This document shows positions 1-8,877 of a stretch of DNA of 64,000 nucleotides, one piece after another (positions within the stretch are counted from its first letter, which is position 1; every line of letters starts with the position of its first letter). The stretch covers positions 62,001 to 126,000 of the forward strand of contig JAWKNK010000005.1 in the NCBI GenBank assembly GCA_041391745.1. The letters run 5' to 3'. A program made the position numbers and the translations under genes. Under the pieces are notes generated by a model, which had not been told where the DNA came from, did not search any database, and saw only the letters and a program-made list of their open reading frames with translations. This stretch comes from JAIXWP01 sp041391745. Its GTDB lineage: Bacteria; Bacteroidota; Bacteroidia; Flavobacteriales_D; Sanyastnellaceae.

Positions 1-140
1 TCGTCAAAAACAGCTAAATGAAATGCTCCTGGCTCATTATCAATATCAATAAAACATTCGTTCAAAACATTTTTGTGCGGCCACAATACACGCCATCTCA
101 AATCATAAGTTTGTGAAGGATTTATTATTCTGACATCCAT
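1..140 (-). CDS. GNAT-family N-acetyltransferase, N-terminal fragment
   Basis: The minus strand from an ATG at 140 reads open to the window edge and gives about 46 residues starting MDVRIINPSQTYDLRWRVLW. The PSQTYDLRWRVLWPHK stretch resembles the start of small GNAT acetyltransferases, which move an acetyl group from acetyl-CoA to an amine. The catalytic core lies outside the window, so the substrate cannot be judged. The start overlaps the last 16 bases of the upstream S4-domain gene, which suggests translational coupling. The family call rests on N-terminal resemblance only. Confidence 0.55.
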   Translation of the reverse strand, partial: MDVRIINPSQTYDLRWRVLWPHKNVLNECFIDIDNEPGAFHLAVFD

Positions 141-517
141 TGTTCATCCTCCTCTAAATCAAAAAAGCTATCAAGCATTCTTCTATCCTTCTTGGTTGGC
201 CTTCCGAGCCCTCGTGGACGCTCCATCACACTCTGTAATCTGATTCTTTCCAACTTTTCCTTCTCTTCTTCAGAAGTTACGTCAATCGTGTATTCGGAAA
301 CCAGTTTCGCTCCAACTCTACTCGTTGGAAATGCTAAGACTTTAAAACTAAAGTGAATGGGTCCTTTTCGCACTTTAACAACATCACCAATTTTAAGCTC
401 GCGAGAAGCTTTTACCAATTCGTCAGAAAGCCAAACTTTTTCTGCCTTACAATTGGCGGCAGCAATAGTTCTCGTTTTGAAAACACGAATACACCAGAGA
501 TACTTATCAATCCTCAT
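125..517 (-). CDS. S4-domain RNA-binding protein (Hsp15/HslR-like)
   Basis: This 130-residue protein opens with MRIDKYLWCIRVFKTR, the typical start of an S4 RNA-binding domain, which spans about residues 1-65. A basic and acidic tail follows (RPRGLGRPTKKDRR). The architecture and length match the Hsp15/HslR family, which in E. coli binds stalled 50S subunits carrying nascent chains. The role here is inferred from the family. The gene starts 9 bp after the TonB receptor stop and overlaps the following GNAT gene, so the three are probably co-transcribed on the minus strand. Confidence 0.85.
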   Translation of the reverse strand: MRIDKYLWCIRVFKTRTIAAANCKAEKVWLSDELVKASRELKIGDVVKVRKGPIHFSFKVLAFPTSRVGAKLVSEYTIDVTSEEEKEKLERIRLQSVMERPRGLGRPTKKDRRMLDSFFDLEEDEQWMSE

Positions 518-526
518 GCTGCAAAG

Positions 527-2926
527 TTACAACTCAATGATGAGTCCGATACTTGGAAGCAATACACCATTCGAATTTTCCAAAATATTCGGTAAATAGG
601 AATTCGGATTGTTTGGATCTACTATAGGATTTCCGCTTGCATCTCTTTCCACATCAAGGATAGGTTTTACAATTGTTTTATAGTTGTATATATTTTGAAT
701 ATCCAAGAACAAATCGAGGCTCCATTTATCAAAAAACCATTTTTTATCTACACGAATATCTAATTGATGAAAAGCAGAATAGCGCAACGAATTTACTCTA
801 CTCCAGTCGGTAAGACCTGCACCAAATCTATCCCAATTCGAAATCAACATGGACGCAGAAACATTGTCGGGCGTGTATGGTAGTCCACCACTGAATTGAA
901 ATCTCCCTCCTACTTCCCAATTTTTCTTCAACTTTTTGCCACCCGTCAAGCTCAACAGATGTCGGCTATCCCAGCTTGAAGGAGCCCAATTTCCGCTCAA
1001 TGTGGTAAACTCACTTCTCACAAATGTATAAGATGCAATTCCGTACCATCCATTGTAGAATTTTTGTTGAAATAGGAACTCAACACCATAAGCTCTTCCC
1101 TCACCTTCAAACACAATCTGCTCGTTTCCAATTACTCCAAAATCAGCACCTAAATTAGCCAAACTCACTCCTTTAGCAACACTCAAAGGATACTGATCAT
1201 AGCCCTTATAGAACCCTTCCACACTGATAATCGAATTTCGAGCCGACCAATCGTATTCAAGTCCTGCAACGACTTGCTTATTTCGGATATATCTAGAATT
1301 TTTATTTTGTAAAATTCCGTCCTGTTCATAGCCAAGAATAGTATAAACAGGAAGTTGATAATAAATGCCAGTATTCGCATTAAAGCTCCATTGGGGAGCA
1401 AAATTGTACTTCAAAGAAACTCGAGGAGACACTTGATTTATTGGATTTGCCATATCATCATTGTAGTTGGCACCATCCACTCGAACACCAGCAGAGAGTA
1501 TGATTTTATTATTCAAAAAAGCTTTACTGCTTTGTACAAAGGCATTGTATTTCCACAAATCAATTCCCGATTTTTGATTTACAGCAACTGTTGTGTCTAA
1601 TGCATTATTGTAAAAGAAACTTGAATTTGACAGACGATATTTGGCATATTCCCCACCTCCTCCAATCAATAATTTCAAACCATTACTAAAGTTTCGCTTA
1701 TGTTCAAGCCTCATTTTATTCTCGGCTTCTGTGCTCGTATAATCAAGTGTTTTTGGTAAATTCTCATCATTATTGGTGTATTTAAATGCTTCATTATTTA
1801 GCATATTTCTACTTAGCACCAATGAGGTTCTTCCCTTTTCTCCGTAGTGATCCCACTTTATACCAGAAGTATAATTCCATTGTTGATTGATTACCAAATT
1901 GGCCAACAAATATTTATTCCTCAAATAATCTTCAGAGGTGCTGTCATCTGCCAATTTCAAGTTCAGCTGGAACTGATCCAAAGCACCTAGTGAAATAAAA
2001 GTCAATTTATTTTTTGCATTGATATCCCATTTCCATTTCAAATTATAATCATTGTAAGTAGGTAAAAATGGAAGTCCCAGGATAGAAAACAAACCTTGTA
2101 AATAGCTACGACGTGCGCTTAGAATAAGTCCTGAATTTTTGCCAGTTGGAGTTTCAATAGTTACACCTAGATCGCTGCTTCCTACTACGAAATTAGCCGT
2201 TGCTTTGTCCTTACGGGCGTCTTTAAATCCGAATTCTAATACTGAACTTAGTGCATTGCCTCTTGCAGTGGGAAATGCTCCGGAATAAAATTCGACTTCT
2301 CGAATCAAGTCAACATTGATCAAGCCAACAGGTCCTCCGCTTGCTCCTTGTGTTGCAAAGTGATTGATATTCGGAATCTCAATTCCATCAATGTAAAATC
2401 TGTTTTCATTTGCGGCACCGCCTCGAATAATAATATCATTTCTGAAACTCGGAATAGCGGCAACACCAGGCAAAGAGCGTATCGCTCTAGAAATATCTCG
2501 GTTTCCCCCAGGATTTCTTTTGATTTCATTCGTACCAATTGTTCTCACAGAAATAGGAGACTCTTCTTGATTAGAAATAGTCGAAGCAACGATTTCAATC
2601 GTTTTCGTTTCAACAGGCAATAGTTCTAATGTAAAATTGACCTCAGCTGGTCTATCATTCGTCACCTCAATTTCATAAACCAGTTGCGTCTTATAACCAA
2701 CTACCGCACATTCTAGATTGTATAATCCTGGAGCTAGATTTTCAATTTTATAATTTCCATCCAAATCAGCAATAGCTCCAATCGTCTCGTTTTGAATTTG
2801 AATTTTTGCAAAAGGAAGCAATTCATTTGAAGCTAAATCCTTGACTGTACCATAAATAACACCCTTTTGACCTTGAGCTACAACAACAATTAAAAACGAA
2901 AAGAATAGTGTGATAATTTTTTTCAT
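527..2926 (-). CDS. TonB-dependent receptor with N-terminal carboxypeptidase-regulatory-like domain
   Basis: The 799-residue product begins with a signal peptide (MKKIITLFFSFLIVVVAQGQ). A carboxypeptidase regulatory-like beta-sandwich follows at about 23-110 (GVIYGTVKDLASNELLPFAKI), then a plug domain at about 120-230 (IRSLPGVAAIPSF, RGGAANENRFYIDGIEI). The rest is a long outer-membrane beta-barrel ending in hydrophobic IGLIIEL. Such receptors import bulky ligands using TonB/ExbBD energy. No SusD partner is adjacent and the substrate is unknown. The S4-domain gene follows 9 bp downstream, and a GT9 gene is divergent from it across about 70 bp. Confidence 0.9.
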   Translation of the reverse strand: MKKIITLFFSFLIVVVAQGQKGVIYGTVKDLASNELLPFAKIQIQNETIGAIADLDGNYKIENLAPGLYNLECAVVGYKTQLVYEIEVTNDRPAEVNFTLELLPVETKTIEIVASTISNQEESPISVRTIGTNEIKRNPGGNRDISRAIRSLPGVAAIPSFRNDIIIRGGAANENRFYIDGIEIPNINHFATQGASGGPVGLINVDLIREVEFYSGAFPTARGNALSSVLEFGFKDARKDKATANFVVGSSDLGVTIETPTGKNSGLILSARRSYLQGLFSILGLPFLPTYNDYNLKWKWDINAKNKLTFISLGALDQFQLNLKLADDSTSEDYLRNKYLLANLVINQQWNYTSGIKWDHYGEKGRTSLVLSRNMLNNEAFKYTNNDENLPKTLDYTSTEAENKMRLEHKRNFSNGLKLLIGGGGEYAKYRLSNSSFFYNNALDTTVAVNQKSGIDLWKYNAFVQSSKAFLNNKIILSAGVRVDGANYNDDMANPINQVSPRVSLKYNFAPQWSFNANTGIYYQLPVYTILGYEQDGILQNKNSRYIRNKQVVAGLEYDWSARNSIISVEGFYKGYDQYPLSVAKGVSLANLGADFGVIGNEQIVFEGEGRAYGVEFLFQQKFYNGWYGIASYTFVRSEFTTLSGNWAPSSWDSRHLLSLTGGKKLKKNWEVGGRFQFSGGLPYTPDNVSASMLISNWDRFGAGLTDWSRVNSLRYSAFHQLDIRVDKKWFFDKWSLDLFLDIQNIYNYKTIVKPILDVERDASGNPIVDPNNPNSYLPNILENSNGVLLPSIGLIIEL

Positions 2927-2997
2927 ATTGCAAAAATCTGCAATTCAAACTCATATCCGATTAGAAAGTTCACCCGTTCAACATTATTTTCGCCTCC

Positions 2998-4089
2998 ATG
3001 AATGAGTATCAAAGCATAAAATACGATTGCAGACATTTTAAAGGCACAATTCCTTGCAAGCCCAACAAGGAATCGAATCAAGTATGTTCTAGTTGCAATG
3101 CCTATGATCCTATTCAAACCCGCATCCTTATCATCAAGTTGGGGGCGATCGGAGATGTAATAAGAACAACTCCACTCCTAACCCGATTCAAAAAAGAGTT
3201 TCCTGGATGTCATATTACTTGGCTTACGCAAAGTCCGGCCGTTCTTCCAAAAGACATGGTTGATGCGCTTTATACTCCAGATCACTTATCCATTTACAGC
3301 ATTAAGCAGTACCACTACGACATTGCAATAAATCTCGACAAAGAAGTGGAAGCTTGTGCATTGTTAGCTGAAGTTACCGCAAATAAAAAATATGGTTTCA
3401 TTTGGAAAGACAATCACATTGATGCTGCTACTCCAAATGCAGAGCACAAACTAGTTACAGGATTGTTCGACAATATTTCAAAGCTCAACACCAAAAATTA
3501 TTTGGAAGAAATCTTTGAAATATGTCATCTCGATTTTCAAGGTGAACCCTACAAATTGAATTACAACAAGGACTTAGCGAGTAAATGGAATTCAATTAGA
3601 GAGCAAGCCAAGGGTAAGAAAATCATCGGACTCAATACGGGTTGCGGTGTGAGATGGCAAACGAGACTTTGGCCTCAAGAGAACTGGGTAAAACTCATTA
3701 AGGACCTGCAAGTAGCAGGATATTATCCTATCGTATTGGGTGGCAAGGATGAAGATGACGTCAACAGTTATTACGTTCAAGCTACGGGATGTTTTTATCC
3801 GGGACATTTTCCTTTAGATGAATTTATAGGTTTAGTTAGTCATTGCGACACCATTGTTACTGCTGTAAGCATGATGATGCACATCGCAATTGGTTTAGAT
3901 AAAAAGCTCGTTTTATTCAATAACATTTTCAATAAACACGAATTTGAATTGTACGGAAATGGAGTGATCGTGGAACCTCCTACGGGATGCGATTGTTATT
4001 ATGGAAGCAAGTGTTCACGAAGTAATCACTGCATGAAAGACATCACGGTTAAAGAAGTTTTTGATCAAATTGTAGCATTATCCAAGTAA
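2998..4089 (+). CDS. Glycosyltransferase family 9 (heptosyltransferase-like)
   Basis: The 363-residue protein has the GT9 N-terminal motif ILIIKLGAIGDVIRTTPLL at about residues 42-60 and the family nucleotide-sugar region GLNTGCGVRWQTRLWPQENW at about 210-230. GT9 enzymes such as WaaC and WaaF move heptose from ADP-heptose onto LPS core. A 40-residue Cys-containing leader (CRHFKGTIPCKP, CSSC) precedes the fold, and more Cys lie near the C-terminus (CDCYYGSKCSRSNHC), which suggests metal binding or disulfides. The stop codon overlaps the next gene's start (TAATG), giving a two-gene glycosylation operon. hldD at 52.6 kb could supply ADP-heptose. Confidence 0.88.
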   Translation: MNEYQSIKYDCRHFKGTIPCKPNKESNQVCSSCNAYDPIQTRILIIKLGAIGDVIRTTPLLTRFKKEFPGCHITWLTQSPAVLPKDMVDALYTPDHLSIYSIKQYHYDIAINLDKEVEACALLAEVTANKKYGFIWKDNHIDAATPNAEHKLVTGLFDNISKLNTKNYLEEIFEICHLDFQGEPYKLNYNKDLASKWNSIREQAKGKKIIGLNTGCGVRWQTRLWPQENWVKLIKDLQVAGYYPIVLGGKDEDDVNSYYVQATGCFYPGHFPLDEFIGLVSHCDTIVTAVSMMMHIAIGLDKKLVLFNNIFNKHEFELYGNGVIVEPPTGCDCYYGSKCSRSNHCMKDITVKEVFDQIVALSK

Positions 4090-5204
4090 TGAGAATAGCT
4101 TATTTAAGTACTTTTTATCCATATCGAGGTGGCATTGCGCAATTCAATGCAAATCTCTATCGTGCGCTCATTAGCGAAGGAAATAAAGTAGATGCTTACA
4201 CATTCTCTAGACAATATCCAGATTTTTTATTTCCAGGTAAAACACAATTAGTAACTGAAAATGACATCGCAGATCCAATTCCAGCATTGAGACTTTTAGA
4301 TTCTATTTCGCCATACTCCTGGTATAAAACGGCGAGTTATATCAAAAAAACAAACCCCGATATTTTGCTCATGAAATATTGGATGTCGTACATGGCTCCA
4401 TGTCTTGGAACTGTTGCGGGCTCGTTGAAAAAAAACACCACTGTGATGACAGTGGTGGACAATGCCATTCCGCATGAACGTAAATTCTTTGATAATGCAT
4501 TCGCTACTTATTTTTTAAATAGAAACGATAAGTTCATTGCGATGAGCGAGTCCGTAAAAAATGATATCTTATCTATAAAAAAAGATGCACAAATACTTGT
4601 TCGTGAGCATCCTCTCTATGATCATTTCGGTGCATTAGTAGATCAAAAAACAGCTAGAGAAAAACTCGGTATTCCAACAAATAAAAAAACTGTTCTTTTC
4701 TTCGGCTTCATTCGTGATTACAAAGGACTGGATGTTCTCATCGAGTCATTTGAAAACATGCCAGACGATATTCAACTCATCATAGCTGGAGAGTCTTATG
4801 GATCGTTTGAACACTATCAAAATTTAATTGAAAAGAATAAGAATAAACACAACATCTACCCTTTCGTTCGCTATATCGACGACAATGAAGTGCCTTTGTT
4901 CTTTGGAGCTTCAGACGCCGTTGTTTTACCGTATAAAAGCGCTACACAAAGTGGTATCTCTGCTATTGCCCACCACTTTGAAATACCAATCATAGCAACA
5001 GATGTAGGAGGTTTGAAAGAAACCATTGAACACGAAAAATCAGGAATTATTATCTCTCAAGCACAACCGAACTTAATTGCCGAGGGAATAAGAAACTTCT
5101 ACAATCACAATGAGGTGAATTGGCAAGTTGGAATTCAGAAAATCAAAGAAGAATTGAGCTGGGAAAAATTCGCAAATGCGATTACGGACTTCGCCAAATC
5201 TTAA
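4089..5204 (+). CDS. Glycosyltransferase family 4 (GT-B)
   Basis: The 371-residue product starts MRIAYLSTFYPYRGGIAQFN, a typical GT4 N-terminal donor-fold start with a Gly-rich turn. The C-terminal half carries FFGFIRDYKGLDVLIESF and the E(x7)E-like region VLPYKSATQSGISAIAH ... ATDVGGLKETI, as in the glycosyl transferase group 1 family. It probably transfers a nucleotide-activated sugar in surface glycan or LPS synthesis; donor and acceptor cannot be read from the sequence. It is coupled to the upstream GT9 gene through a TAATG overlap and converges with dnaX, with stop codons overlapping by a few bases. Confidence 0.88.
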   Translation: MRIAYLSTFYPYRGGIAQFNANLYRALISEGNKVDAYTFSRQYPDFLFPGKTQLVTENDIADPIPALRLLDSISPYSWYKTASYIKKTNPDILLMKYWMSYMAPCLGTVAGSLKKNTTVMTVVDNAIPHERKFFDNAFATYFLNRNDKFIAMSESVKNDILSIKKDAQILVREHPLYDHFGALVDQKTAREKLGIPTNKKTVLFFGFIRDYKGLDVLIESFENMPDDIQLIIAGESYGSFEHYQNLIEKNKNKHNIYPFVRYIDDNEVPLFFGASDAVVLPYKSATQSGISAIAHHFEIPIIATDVGGLKETIEHEKSGIIISQAQPNLIAEGIRNFYNHNEVNWQVGIQKIKEELSWEKFANAITDFAKS

Positions 5205-5842
5205 AAATCAATCAATAAATTGAAACGCTTTCTGAGTTCTTCAATCGAAGGATTCTTTTCGCGCATTGCATCAAACTTCTCTTTATCACTGCGAGTAGAC
5301 AACTTGATTTCTTCCAATTTCAAAACATCCAATTCATAGGTAATACCAGAAATTTGGTGCTCATTTTTCAAGTATTCTGCAAGGTTCGAACGGTAGTCAT
5401 TGAAGTACATTTTCTGCGTCTCGCTTGGAAAAGCAACCTTCAATTTCAGTCGATCCTCCATAGTGAGGTTGGCCATTTTAAACGCCGTTTTCACTTGCAT
5501 ATTATCGCCCAACTGAGTCTCGGTAAATGAATCCCAAGCCGATTGCAATTCTGGAAAAGTAAACTCTCTTAATGGCTTTTCATCCTTCGCTTCTTGCTCG
5601 TCTTGCTTCTTTTGATGCAATTGTTCATTCGCTTCTTGAGTCATTTTACGAATAGAAACGAAATCAGAACTTTGAAAGAGCTTTTGACGATTTTCTGCTG
5701 ATGGTTTGATCGTAGCACCTGTCGATACTACAGGCGTTTTGGCAGGAACCACAGTCGGTTGCGGCCCTGAATTAGCTACGGAAGATTGACCAGGTAATGA
5801 TGGAGAACCGCCTCTAAAAGGCTTAATTTTTAATTTTTTTTT
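5201..5842 (-). CDS. dnaX: tau-specific C-terminal domain of dnaX in the -1 frame
   Basis: This region is open from the A10 tract to the stop at 5201. Through a -1 slip it reads KKKLKIKPFRGGSPSLPGQ, then a Pro/Ser/Thr linker, a charged coiled segment (EANEQLHQKKQDEQEAKDEK) and a folded end (LREFTFPELQSAWDSF ... LRKRFNLLIDF). That order fits the linker plus the polymerase- and helicase-binding C-terminus of tau. It has no plausible independent start apart from an internal GTG at 5752. It is therefore best read as the continuation of dnaX, reached by programmed slippage or made separate only by a one-base homopolymer error. Confidence 0.8.
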   Translation of the reverse strand, partial: KKKLKIKPFRGGSPSLPGQSSVANSGPQPTVVPAKTPVVSTGATIKPSAENRQKLFQSSDFVSIRKMTQEANEQLHQKKQDEQEAKDEKPLREFTFPELQSAWDSFTETQLGDNMQVKTAFKMANLTMEDRLKLKVAFPSETQKMYFNDYRSNLAEYLKNEHQISGITYELDVLKLEEIKLSTRSDKEKFDAMREKNPSIEELRKRFNLLIDF

Positions 5843-6912
5843 TCGCCTTCTCTTTGGTTATAGAGAATGCTACACAATTGCATTATGGTAAGCTCTACCA
5901 GTAATCGCGGATGTTTACTCAATCGATATTGACCATCGCACTCGTTCACCAAATCCATCGCTTTAATAAGCATTCTCAAATCGGCTTGTTCTGCTTGTTC
6001 TCCATATCGCGATGCGACATTCTCACTTACTTCTAAAAGCTGAAGTGTTATTGGGTCTTTACAAACAAGTAAATTTCTGAAATGCGCTCCAAGTCCTGTG
6101 ATGAAATGGTGACCGTCGAAACCTTTGTTCAACACATCATTGAACAAAATCAATGCATCAGGAATATTCTCGGTGATGATATAGTCTGTCAACTTGAAAT
6201 AATACTCGTAATCAAGTACGTTCAAGTTTTGAATTACTTCTTGATAAGTAAGGTTTCGACCACAAAATGCCACTACCTGATCAAAAATGGACAATGCATC
6301 ACGCATCGCGCCGTCGGCCTTTTGAGCAATTACGTGCAAAGCGTCTGATTCCGCAGTTACCCCTTCTTGATTGGCGATGTACGCCAAGTGTTCTGCAATA
6401 TCTTTTACTTTAATTCTATTGAAATCAAAAATTTGACATCGACTTAAAATCGTCGGTAAAATTTTATGTTTTTCCGTTGTTGCTAGAATGAAAATAGCAT
6501 GCGCAGGCGGCTCCTCAAGTGTTTTCAAAAAAGCATTGAATGCCGCTTGAGACAACATGTGCACCTCATCTATGATATAGACCTTGTATTTTCCAACTTG
6601 AGGCGGGATTCTTACTGAATCTACTATGGAGCGAATGTCTTCAACAGAGTTGTTGGAAGCAGCATCGAGCTCGAAAATACTGAACTGAAGGTCCTGAATA
6701 TTTTCATCCATCATGCCATTTACAGCTTTCGCGAAAAGACGAGCGCAGGTGGTCTTACCTACTCCACGCGGACCAGTAAACAAATATGCCTGTGCAATCT
6801 GTTGATTTGCAATGGCATTTTGGAGTGTCGCGGTGATATGCTTTTGTCCCACCACCGACTCCCATGTGTCTGGTCTGTACTTTCTCGCTGAAACTATAAA
6901 ATTCTCCGCCAT
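5830..6912 (-). CDS. dnaX: DNA polymerase III clamp-loader subunit, gamma frame of dnaX
   Basis: From ATG 6912 (MAENFIVSARKYRP) this frame gives 360 residues. It shows AAA+ Walker A GPRGVGKTT at about 46-54, Walker B IIDEVH, sensor 1 ILATTEKHKILPTILSRCQIF and the domain III collar. This is the ATPase that loads the beta clamp. The frame ends GEKKN-stop inside a run of ten A. A single -1 slip continues without stops into a C-terminal domain ending at 5201, giving a 570-residue tau form. The Cys cluster that normally follows Walker A is replaced by a short loop (VNGMMDENIQDLQF). The GTG at 6939 is a less likely start because the ATG matches the family N-terminus. Confidence 0.92.
   Translation of the reverse strand: MAENFIVSARKYRPDTWESVVGQKHITATLQNAIANQQIAQAYLFTGPRGVGKTTCARLFAKAVNGMMDENIQDLQFSIFELDAASNNSVEDIRSIVDSVRIPPQVGKYKVYIIDEVHMLSQAAFNAFLKTLEEPPAHAIFILATTEKHKILPTILSRCQIFDFNRIKVKDIAEHLAYIANQEGVTAESDALHVIAQKADGAMRDALSIFDQVVAFCGRNLTYQEVIQNLNVLDYEYYFKLTDYIITENIPDALILFNDVLNKGFDGHHFITGLGAHFRNLLVCKDPITLQLLEVSENVASRYGEQAEQADLRMLIKAMDLVNECDGQYRLSKHPRLLVELTIMQLCSILYNQREGEKKN
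5834..5843 (-). other. A10 slippery tract at the dnaX gamma/tau junction
   Basis: On the coding strand, GGCG is followed by exactly ten A and then TTAAAAATTAAG. Frame 0 terminates at TAA directly after the run, while the -1 frame is open for about 210 codons. The placement between domain III and the tau linker matches known dnaX recoding sites: the E. coli A6G ribosomal slip and the Thermus A9 transcriptional slip. No obvious SD-like stimulator or strong downstream hairpin is visible. Confidence 0.6.
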
Positions 6913-6931
6913 AGACCCGCAAAGATGCAAT

Positions 6932-6966
6932 TTATCCACCTATGAACAATTAACAGAATATCCACA
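6932..6966. promoter_or_regulatory. Pair of DnaA-box-like 9-mers upstream of dnaX
   Basis: TTATCCACC at 6932-6940 and ATATCCACA at 6958-6966 each match 8 of 9 bases of the TTATCCACA DnaA box. They lie in the 93-bp divergent interval between dnaX and the symporter gene, 26 bp apart start to start. They could let DnaA regulate dnaX, but two near-matches in an AT-rich spacer may be chance. Confidence 0.3.
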
Positions 6967-7005
6967 CGATATGCACAATAGGAATTGTTTTGTTTATTTG
7001 CAACT

Positions 7006-8814
7006 ATGAGACCTTACCAATTGTACCTTTCTATTGCTCTAGTTTTCTGTTTATCAGCAACTAATCTACGAGCAGGCGATTTTATTAAAGTTGAAACCTC
7101 AAATCTCACATCAGATATAAAAGATGGAGAAGCAAAAATCACCCTACTTCAACCCGAAAACACAGATGTAAATTCCATTAAATGGAGCAAGCAAGATGTT
7201 GCACTGGGAGCTCTCACAGGTTCTGGTCTTGAAGAGGGAAAAGATTATACGATTACCTTAAAAGACAAGGCGGGGAAAGTCTACGAGGAGACTTTTGAAG
7301 TTCCTACTAACTCTGGACAGGAAAAAGTAAACGCAGCCTTCACTCCTTTTGTAAACGGTTTGGCATGGGCACTTTTCTCAGACCCATTTGCTGCCATCGG
7401 TATGTACGACCCAACAATTTATGGTGATGATGGAAAACCATTAACACACCCTAACGGTGATATTCAAATGATGAGCGTGCCAATCGTTGTATTGTGGTTG
7501 GTGTTCGGTGCAATATTCTTCACCTTGAGAATGGGCTTCATCAACTTCCGAGGGTTTGGACATTCTATCCAGCTTGCTCGTGGTAAATACGATGATCCAA
7601 ACGATGCTGGTGAAGTATCTCACTTCCAAGCCTTGGCTACGGCTCTTTCAGGAACAGTCGGTTTAGGTAACATTGCCGGTGTGGCCACTGCGATGGTAGT
7701 AGGTGGACCAGGTGCTACTTTTTGGATGATTGTGGCTGGTCTACTCGGAATGTCCAGCAAATTCGTGGAATGTACTCTTGGTGTAAAATATAGAAAAATC
7801 AATGCTGAAGGCGAAGTAAGTGGCGGTCCTATGTACTACTTGTCGAGAGGTTTGGAGAAAAAAGGCATGAAAGGATTAGGTAAATTCTTAGCTGCCTTAT
7901 TCGCAATTCTTTGTGTTGGCGGTTCCATCGGTGGAGGTAATATGTACCAAGCCAATCAGAGCTTTTCTCAGCTAAGCAATATGGTACCAGATTTAGCCGA
8001 CAAAGGAATAATAGTAGGCATCGTATTGGCGTTCTTCACTGGCCTTGTAATCCTTGGAGGTATCAAAAGCATCGCAAAAGTTACAGACAAAATCGTACCT
8101 CTTATGGTGGGTGTCTATGTACTTGCAGCGCTCGTTATTATCGGAAAGCACCTTGATTTCGTTGGACATGCTTTCTCATTAATCATAGATGGAGCATTTT
8201 CACCAGATGCAGCAAAAGGTGGCTTTATCGGGGTGCTAATTATGGGATTCCGCAGAGCGGCATTCAGTAACGAGGCAGGCGTAGGTAGCGCATCTATTGC
8301 TCACTCGGCCTCAAAAACCGATCACCCTGTAAGTGAAGGTATGGTTTCGCTTCTCGAGCCATTTATTGATACGGTTGTAATTTGCACAATGACTGCTCTA
8401 GTACTCATTTTCACCGGTTTTGCAACAGACCCTTCAGGATTGGATGGAGCAGCTCTAACTAGCGCGGCTTTCAAATCGCAATTTGCTTGGTTCGATATTG
8501 TGCTTACAATCGCAATTTTGCTTTTCGCATTCAGTACCATGATTTCCTGGTCTTACTATGGAATGAAATCTTGGACTTACTTAGTAGGAGAAAACAAGCG
8601 CTCACAACTAGCATATAAGATTTTCTTCTTACTAATGACCATCGTTGGAACAAGTAGCGGTAAAGGAGCAGTAATGGACTTTTCAGACATGATGATTCTC
8701 GGAATGGCCATTCCAAACATTGTAGGGCTACTCATCTTGAGCGGTGAGGTAAAGACCGACCTTAAACAATATCTGGCCGACCTTAAATCTGGCGTTATTA
8801 AGAAGTTCAAATAA
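7006..8814 (+). CDS. Alanine or glycine:cation symporter (AGCS family)
   Basis: The 602-residue product from ATG 7006 begins with a signal peptide (MRPYQLYLSIALVFCLSATNLRAG). An extracytoplasmic region follows to about residue 130, and then the multi-helix AGCS fold. Family signatures include FQALATALSGTVGLGNIAGVATA and FRRAAFSNEAGVGSASIAHSASK. These carriers take up alanine or glycine with Na+ or H+. Plain bacterial homologues are about 450-500 residues; the extra length here is the N-terminal domain, a variant I recall from Bacteroidota. It is divergent from dnaX and stands alone. The upstream ATG-less extension in frame is not needed. Confidence 0.9.
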   Translation: MRPYQLYLSIALVFCLSATNLRAGDFIKVETSNLTSDIKDGEAKITLLQPENTDVNSIKWSKQDVALGALTGSGLEEGKDYTITLKDKAGKVYEETFEVPTNSGQEKVNAAFTPFVNGLAWALFSDPFAAIGMYDPTIYGDDGKPLTHPNGDIQMMSVPIVVLWLVFGAIFFTLRMGFINFRGFGHSIQLARGKYDDPNDAGEVSHFQALATALSGTVGLGNIAGVATAMVVGGPGATFWMIVAGLLGMSSKFVECTLGVKYRKINAEGEVSGGPMYYLSRGLEKKGMKGLGKFLAALFAILCVGGSIGGGNMYQANQSFSQLSNMVPDLADKGIIVGIVLAFFTGLVILGGIKSIAKVTDKIVPLMVGVYVLAALVIIGKHLDFVGHAFSLIIDGAFSPDAAKGGFIGVLIMGFRRAAFSNEAGVGSASIAHSASKTDHPVSEGMVSLLEPFIDTVVICTMTALVLIFTGFATDPSGLDGAALTSAAFKSQFAWFDIVLTIAILLFAFSTMISWSYYGMKSWTYLVGENKRSQLAYKIFFLLMTIVGTSSGKGAVMDFSDMMILGMAIPNIVGLLILSGEVKTDLKQYLADLKSGVIKKFK

Positions 8815-8877
8815 TATTCGAATAAACTCGAATAAGTTATGCTTCGCAATTCGGGCAATTTTGCTCAGCTTTGAGGC

